From Geodermatophilaceae bacterium (lineage in GTDB: Bacteria > Actinomycetota > Actinomycetes > Mycobacteriales > Geodermatophilaceae), in NCBI GenBank assembly GCA_013812385.1, contig JACCTM010000108.1:1-16064 (forward strand): a stretch of DNA of 16,064 nt, given 5' to 3'. Position numbers and translations under genes: made by a program. Numbering within the stretch: position 1 is the first letter of the stretch; the number at the start of each line of letters is the position of its first letter. Of the stretch, positions 12,837 to 16,064 are shown piece by piece. A model generated the notes under the pieces. It did not search any database and was not told where the DNA came from. It worked only from the letters and a program-made list of their open reading frames with translations.

Positions 12837-15335
12837 GTGTCCGCCGCTGGCGAGCTACCCGAATCCGGGTCCTCGTATGACTACCCGCTCGAGTGGGAAG
12901 CCGACGTCGTGGCCGCCGACGGGGGCACCGTGCACATCCGGCCGATCACCCCCGCCGACGCCGACGGTCTACTGGGACTGCACGCCCGGAGTTCGGAACG
13001 CACCCGGTACCTGCGCTTCTTCGGGCCCTATCCCCGGGTGTCCGACAGGGATCTCTTCAGGTTCACCAACGTCGACCACCATGACCGGGTCGCCATGATC
13101 GCCCTACTGGGTGAGGAGCTCATCGCGGTGGGTCGCTACGAGCGGCTGGTCGACCGCGACGAGGCAGAGGTCGCGTTCCTGGTCGAGGACGCCCACCAGG
13201 GCCGTGGTTTGGGGTCGGTTCTGCTGGAGCACCTGGCTGCTGCCGCGCAGGAGCGCGGGGTCCGCCGATTCGTCGCCGAGGTCCTCGCTGAGAACCGCAG
13301 GATGATCTCCATCTTTCGTACCGCCGGATACCAGCCGTCCCGCTCTTACGACGAGGGCGTGGTCCATCTCGTCTTCGACATCGCCCCCACCGAGACGCTG
13401 CGCGCAGTTCGCTACGAACGAGAGCAGCGGGCCGAGTCGCGCTCGATCCTTCGGCTGCTGACGCCGAGATCGGTGGCCGTGATCGGTGCTAGCAACGACC
13501 CGGCCAAGATCGGCCACGCGGTACTGGCAAATCTGCTAGCCGGTGGGTTCCGCGGCACGGTCTACCCGGTGAACACCCAGGCCGACACAGTGCAAGGCCT
13601 CCCGGCCTATCCGAACGTGCTCGACGTACCCGACGACGTGGACCTGGCCGTCCTGACTGTCCCGGCCGAGGCGGTCCCGCAGGTCGTGGTGCACTGCCGG
13701 GCGCGGGGCGTACGCGGGATCGTCGTGATGTCCGGCGGGTTCGCCGAACGCGGCGAGGAGGGGCTGCTGGCCCAGCGCCGACTGGTCACCACCGCGCGGG
13801 GTTCCGGAATGCGGATCGTCGGACCGAACTGTTTCGGGATCATCAGCACCGATCCGGAGTTCCGGCTCAATGCCAGTCTTGCCCCGGCGGCGCCCTCCGC
13901 CGGTCGAATTGGCTTCTTCTCCCAATCCGGTGCGCTCGGGGCCACGCTGCTCGAGCGTGCTAGGTCGCTCGGCATCGGGTTGTCCAGCTTCGTGTCGGCC
14001 GGAAACCGGGCCGACGTCAGCGGGAACGACCTGTTGCAGTTCTGGGCGACTGATCCGGCCACCGAGGTCATTGCCCTGCACCTGGAGAGCTTCGGAAACC
14101 CACGCAAGTTCGCCCGCCTGGCTCGTCGGGTCGCCCGCACCAAACCGGTGGTTGTCGTGAAGAGCGGACGACACACCGGTACGACTCCCAACCTCGAGGG
14201 CACCTCGTCTGCGCTGGCCGAGAGCAGCGTGCAGGCATTGTTCGCCTCCACCGGCATCGTTCGAGTGGACACGGTGGCCCAACTCTTCGACGTCGTGACG
14301 TTGCTGGCTCATCAGCCGTTGCCGCGGGGGCCTCGGGTGGCGGTGGTCGGCAACTCCACCGCCGTCGGCCTGCTGGCCGTGGACTCGTTGCTGGGTAACG
14401 GTCTGAAGTTGGCTGGATCGGCGCCGGTCGACATCGGTGCGGACGGCACCCCTGAGCAGTTCGCCGCAGCAACCCGTACGGCACTCACCGATCCCGAGGT
14501 CGACGCGCTGATCGCGGTCTTCGTCACCCCGGTCAGCCGCTCGGACAGCAGCTACGCGCGGGCGCTCGTGGACTTGACCCGCAGCGCGGACAAGCCGATC
14601 GTGGCGACCTTTCTCGGCCGTGACGGATTGCCGGCCTCCCTCGTGCGGGACGGCGGCGACGAGGTAGCGCTTCGTGGCTCGGTGCCCTCGTTCCCGGTCG
14701 ATCGAGCGGTTGCCGCGCTGGCGCAGACAGTGCGCTACAGCCACTGGCGGTCCCGGCCGGTGGGGGACTTCCCGGAGTTGCGCGACACCGACTCCGAACG
14801 AGCCCGGACACTGGTGGGCAGCGTCCTGGCTGCCGCTCCGGGGGGACGGGAGCTGTCGGGTCCAGAGACCGAGGAACTGTTGGCCTGCTACGCAGTGCCG
14901 GTCAGCGCCGCGGACACGGATCCCGAATCGGACAGCGTGGCCACGACCGTGGAGATATCCGACGATCCTTCGTTCGGCGCAGTGGTGTGCTTCGGGGTGT
15001 CCGGAGTGCCCATCGAGCTGTTCGCCGATCGTGCGTACCGCGCTCTGCCGCTGTCTGATCTCGACGCCGCGGAGTTGATCAGATCAGTGGCCGCCTGGCC
15101 GCTCCTCGACGGCTACGGCAGCGCGGTACCGGTGGACGCAGCAGCCATCGAGGACGTGCTGGTGCGCGCCGCCCGGCTCTGCGACGACGTACCCGAGGTT
15201 GCCCGCCTGCAGTTCACCTTGCGGGCCCATCCCCACCGCGCCGAGGTGGAGGGCCCGCAGGTGCACCTCCGCCCGGCCTCTGCCCGGGCCGAAGAAGCGC
15301 CCCGCCGAGCCGACCGCAGCGCGCGGGTCGACTAG
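12837..15335 (+). CDS. Pat-type protein lysine acetyltransferase: GNAT fused to an ADP-forming acyl-CoA synthetase-like region
   Basis: This is an 832-residue fusion. A GNAT domain (about 20-185) has an acetyl-CoA-binding QGRGLG at 121-126 and a plausible catalytic Glu111 in AEVAFLVED. After a charged linker come a CoA-binding Rossmann domain (SVAVIGASNDPAKIGHAV, from 212) and a succinyl-CoA-ligase-like domain (GFFSQSGALGATLLE, 359-373; a second flavodoxin-like half from 500). An ATP-grasp remnant (676-815) ends the protein. The remnant is short: from LLACYAVPVS it passes almost directly to DDPSFGAVVCFG, so the lobe with the ATP-binding Lys is missing. The usual phosphohistidine motif SHTGALA reads GTSSALA. 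The synthetase half is therefore probably a sensor or regulator and the GNAT the active part, as known for actinobacterial Pat proteins. Start GTG 12837 has only a weak ribosome site. Confidence 0.88.
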   Translation: MSAAGELPESGSSYDYPLEWEADVVAADGGTVHIRPITPADADGLLGLHARSSERTRYLRFFGPYPRVSDRDLFRFTNVDHHDRVAMIALLGEELIAVGRYERLVDRDEAEVAFLVEDAHQGRGLGSVLLEHLAAAAQERGVRRFVAEVLAENRRMISIFRTAGYQPSRSYDEGVVHLVFDIAPTETLRAVRYEREQRAESRSILRLLTPRSVAVIGASNDPAKIGHAVLANLLAGGFRGTVYPVNTQADTVQGLPAYPNVLDVPDDVDLAVLTVPAEAVPQVVVHCRARGVRGIVVMSGGFAERGEEGLLAQRRLVTTARGSGMRIVGPNCFGIISTDPEFRLNASLAPAAPSAGRIGFFSQSGALGATLLERARSLGIGLSSFVSAGNRADVSGNDLLQFWATDPATEVIALHLESFGNPRKFARLARRVARTKPVVVVKSGRHTGTTPNLEGTSSALAESSVQALFASTGIVRVDTVAQLFDVVTLLAHQPLPRGPRVAVVGNSTAVGLLAVDSLLGNGLKLAGSAPVDIGADGTPEQFAAATRTALTDPEVDALIAVFVTPVSRSDSSYARALVDLTRSADKPIVATFLGRDGLPASLVRDGGDEVALRGSVPSFPVDRAVAALAQTVRYSHWRSRPVGDFPELRDTDSERARTLVGSVLAAAPGGRELSGPETEELLACYAVPVSAADTDPESDSVATTVEISDDPSFGAVVCFGVSGVPIELFADRAYRALPLSDLDAAELIRSVAAWPLLDGYGSAVPVDAAAIEDVLVRAARLCDDVPEVARLQFTLRAHPHRAEVEGPQVHLRPASARAEEAPRRADRSARVD
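15193..15296 (+). repeat. Segment of the acetyltransferase 3' end that recurs at the window end
   Basis: This stretch codes for residues 786-820 of the acetyltransferase. It matches 15961-16064 in direct orientation at an offset of 768 bp, differing at 15204, 15245, 15248 and 15255, that is 100 of 104 identical by my reading. Confidence 0.85.
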
Positions 15336-15339
15336 TGCC

Positions 15340-15363
15340 CCTGAGAACCGGGCTCAGCTCAGG
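15340..15363. terminator. Weak hairpin between the convergent acetyltransferase and sigma genes
   Basis: CCTGAG (15340-15345) can pair with CTCAGG (15358-15363), or CTGAG with CTCAG (15353-15357) around a 7-base loop. It spans the 18-bp gap between the two stop codons. It is short and lacks a T-run, so support is weak. Confidence 0.3.
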
Positions 15364-16034
15364 TAGTCGCGGAGCTGGTCGGCGCGCTCGGGGCGGCGGA
15401 GCTTGGCCATGGAATCTCGCTCGATCTGGCGGACCCGCTCGCGGGACAAACCGAAGGCCCGCCCGATCTGCTCCAAGGTGCGCGGTGGCGTCCCGTCCAG
15501 ACCGAAGCGCGCCGTCACGACCTTGCGCTCACGCTCGTCCAAGGTGTCCAGCACCGTCCCAAGGTCTTGGCGCATCATCTGGAAGGCGACCGCGTCCTCG
15601 GCGACCGGGGCATCGGCGTCCTCGATGAAGTCGCCGAAGCGGGACTGCTCGTCGCTGCCGACGGCCTGGTCGAGGCTGACCAGGTCGCGGGAGTGGTCGA
15701 GCAATTCGGCCACCCGCTCGGGCGTGATGTCGAGTTCAAGGCCGATCTCTTCGTGGGTCGGCTCGCGCTCCAGGGTCTGCTGGATGCGCCGCCGGGTACG
15801 GACCACCTTGTTGACCTGCTCGGCCAGGTGCACCGGCAACCGGATCGTGCGGCCGGAGTCGGCCATCGCCCGGGTGATGGCTTGCCGGATCCACCAGGTC
15901 GCGTATGTGGAGAACTTGAATCCCTTGGCGTAGTCGAACTTCTCCACAGCTCGGATGAGGCCGAGGTTGCCAGCCTGCAGTTCACCTTGCGGGCCCATCC
16001 CCACCGCGCCGACGTCGAGGGCGCGCAGGTGCAC
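15354..16034 (-). CDS. RNA polymerase sigma-70 factor, SigB-like, 5' end missing or rearranged
   Basis: This is a principal-type group 1/2 sigma factor. It shows region 2 (GNLGLIRAVEKFDYAKGF, FSTYATWWIRQAIT), region 3 (RTIRLPVHLAEQVNKVV, the HSRDLVSLDQAVGSDE segment typical of SigB rather than SigA), region 4.1 (LDTLDERERKVVTARFGL) and the 4.2 helix-turn-helix (TLEQIGRAFGLSRERVRQIE). Region 1.2, most of 2.1 and the true start are absent. Sigma homology ends at QAGNLG near 15978. Upstream of that, the frame runs through a reversed copy of the acetyltransferase gene, open to the window edge. GTG 16034 lies in that copy and is not a credible native start. Full-length SigB-type factors are about 320 residues. 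In Mycobacterium and Corynebacterium sigB neighbours ideR/dtxR; here ideR is about 5 kb away. Confidence 0.8.
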   Translation of the reverse strand: MHLRALDVGAVGMGPQGELQAGNLGLIRAVEKFDYAKGFKFSTYATWWIRQAITRAMADSGRTIRLPVHLAEQVNKVVRTRRRIQQTLEREPTHEEIGLELDITPERVAELLDHSRDLVSLDQAVGSDEQSRFGDFIEDADAPVAEDAVAFQMMRQDLGTVLDTLDERERKVVTARFGLDGTPPRTLEQIGRAFGLSRERVRQIERDSMAKLRRPERADQLRDYLS

Positions 16035-16064
16035 CTCCGCCCGGCCTCTGCCCGGGCCGAAGAA
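15973..16064 (+). repeat. Terminal direct copy of the acetyltransferase 3' end, joined inside the sigma gene
   Basis: These 92 bases match 15205-15296 with three differences (16013, 16016, 16023). Going left, the match continues as CCGAGGTTGCC with one difference at 15972, but those bases are also the natural sigma codons for QAGNLG. The junction therefore sits in about 17 bases that the two genes happen to share. The copy stops only because the window stops. Confidence 0.8.

Noticed and set aside
13536..14744. 402-codon minus-strand open frame within the acetyltransferase gene
   Set aside because: It is a shadow of a strongly supported coding sequence on the other strand.

Overview
The window reads as chromosomal DNA of a high-GC actinobacterium. 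The evidence is strong GC bias at third codon positions, GTG and TTG starts, an IdeR-type DtxR regulator with all its metal ligands, a DUF4192 protein, a SigB-like sigma factor, and a GNAT/acyl-CoA-synthetase fusion next to acuC. The order Propionibacteriales or a relative is a guess. No tRNA, rRNA, transposase, phage gene or CRISPR array was seen.

Layout. 49-3247 (+): a beta-phosphoglucomutase-type HAD phosphatase, then a GH65 glycoside phosphorylase; the pair resembles M. tuberculosis Rv3400-Rv3401 and fits disaccharide phosphorolysis followed by glucose-phosphate isomerisation. A 14-bp direct repeat sits at the gene junction and suggests that 83 bp were inserted into a former stop/start overlap. 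3297-4673 (-) and 4784-5926 (+): a divergent pair, a GlnA3-like glutamine-synthetase homologue and a FluG-type amidohydrolase, i.e. the two halves of fungal FluG as separate genes. 5923-6505 (-): a GC-poorer membrane-anchored hypothetical whose N-terminus seems frameshifted. 6718-7749 (+): DUF4192. 7759-11546 (-): a likely operon of SxxK-type lipoprotein hydrolase, then ideR, then an S9 peptidase, the last two overlapping by ATGA. 11647-15335 (+): acuC deacetylase and a Pat-type protein acetyltransferase, 8 bp apart, which look like a writer/eraser pair for lysine acetylation. 15354 to the end (-): a SigB-like sigma factor.

The right end is anomalous. Sigma homology stops near 15978, and the last about 92 bases are a near-identical direct copy of the 3' end of the acetyltransferase gene 768 bp earlier. 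The sigma reading frame therefore runs into antisense acetyltransferase sequence. This is either an assembly or amplification chimera or a real tandem rearrangement.

Most of the window is recognisable core metabolism and regulation. I found no clear undescribed multi-gene system. The best leads are the terminal chimera, the 83-bp insertion, the split FluG pair, and the acetyltransferase with a degenerate synthetase half.
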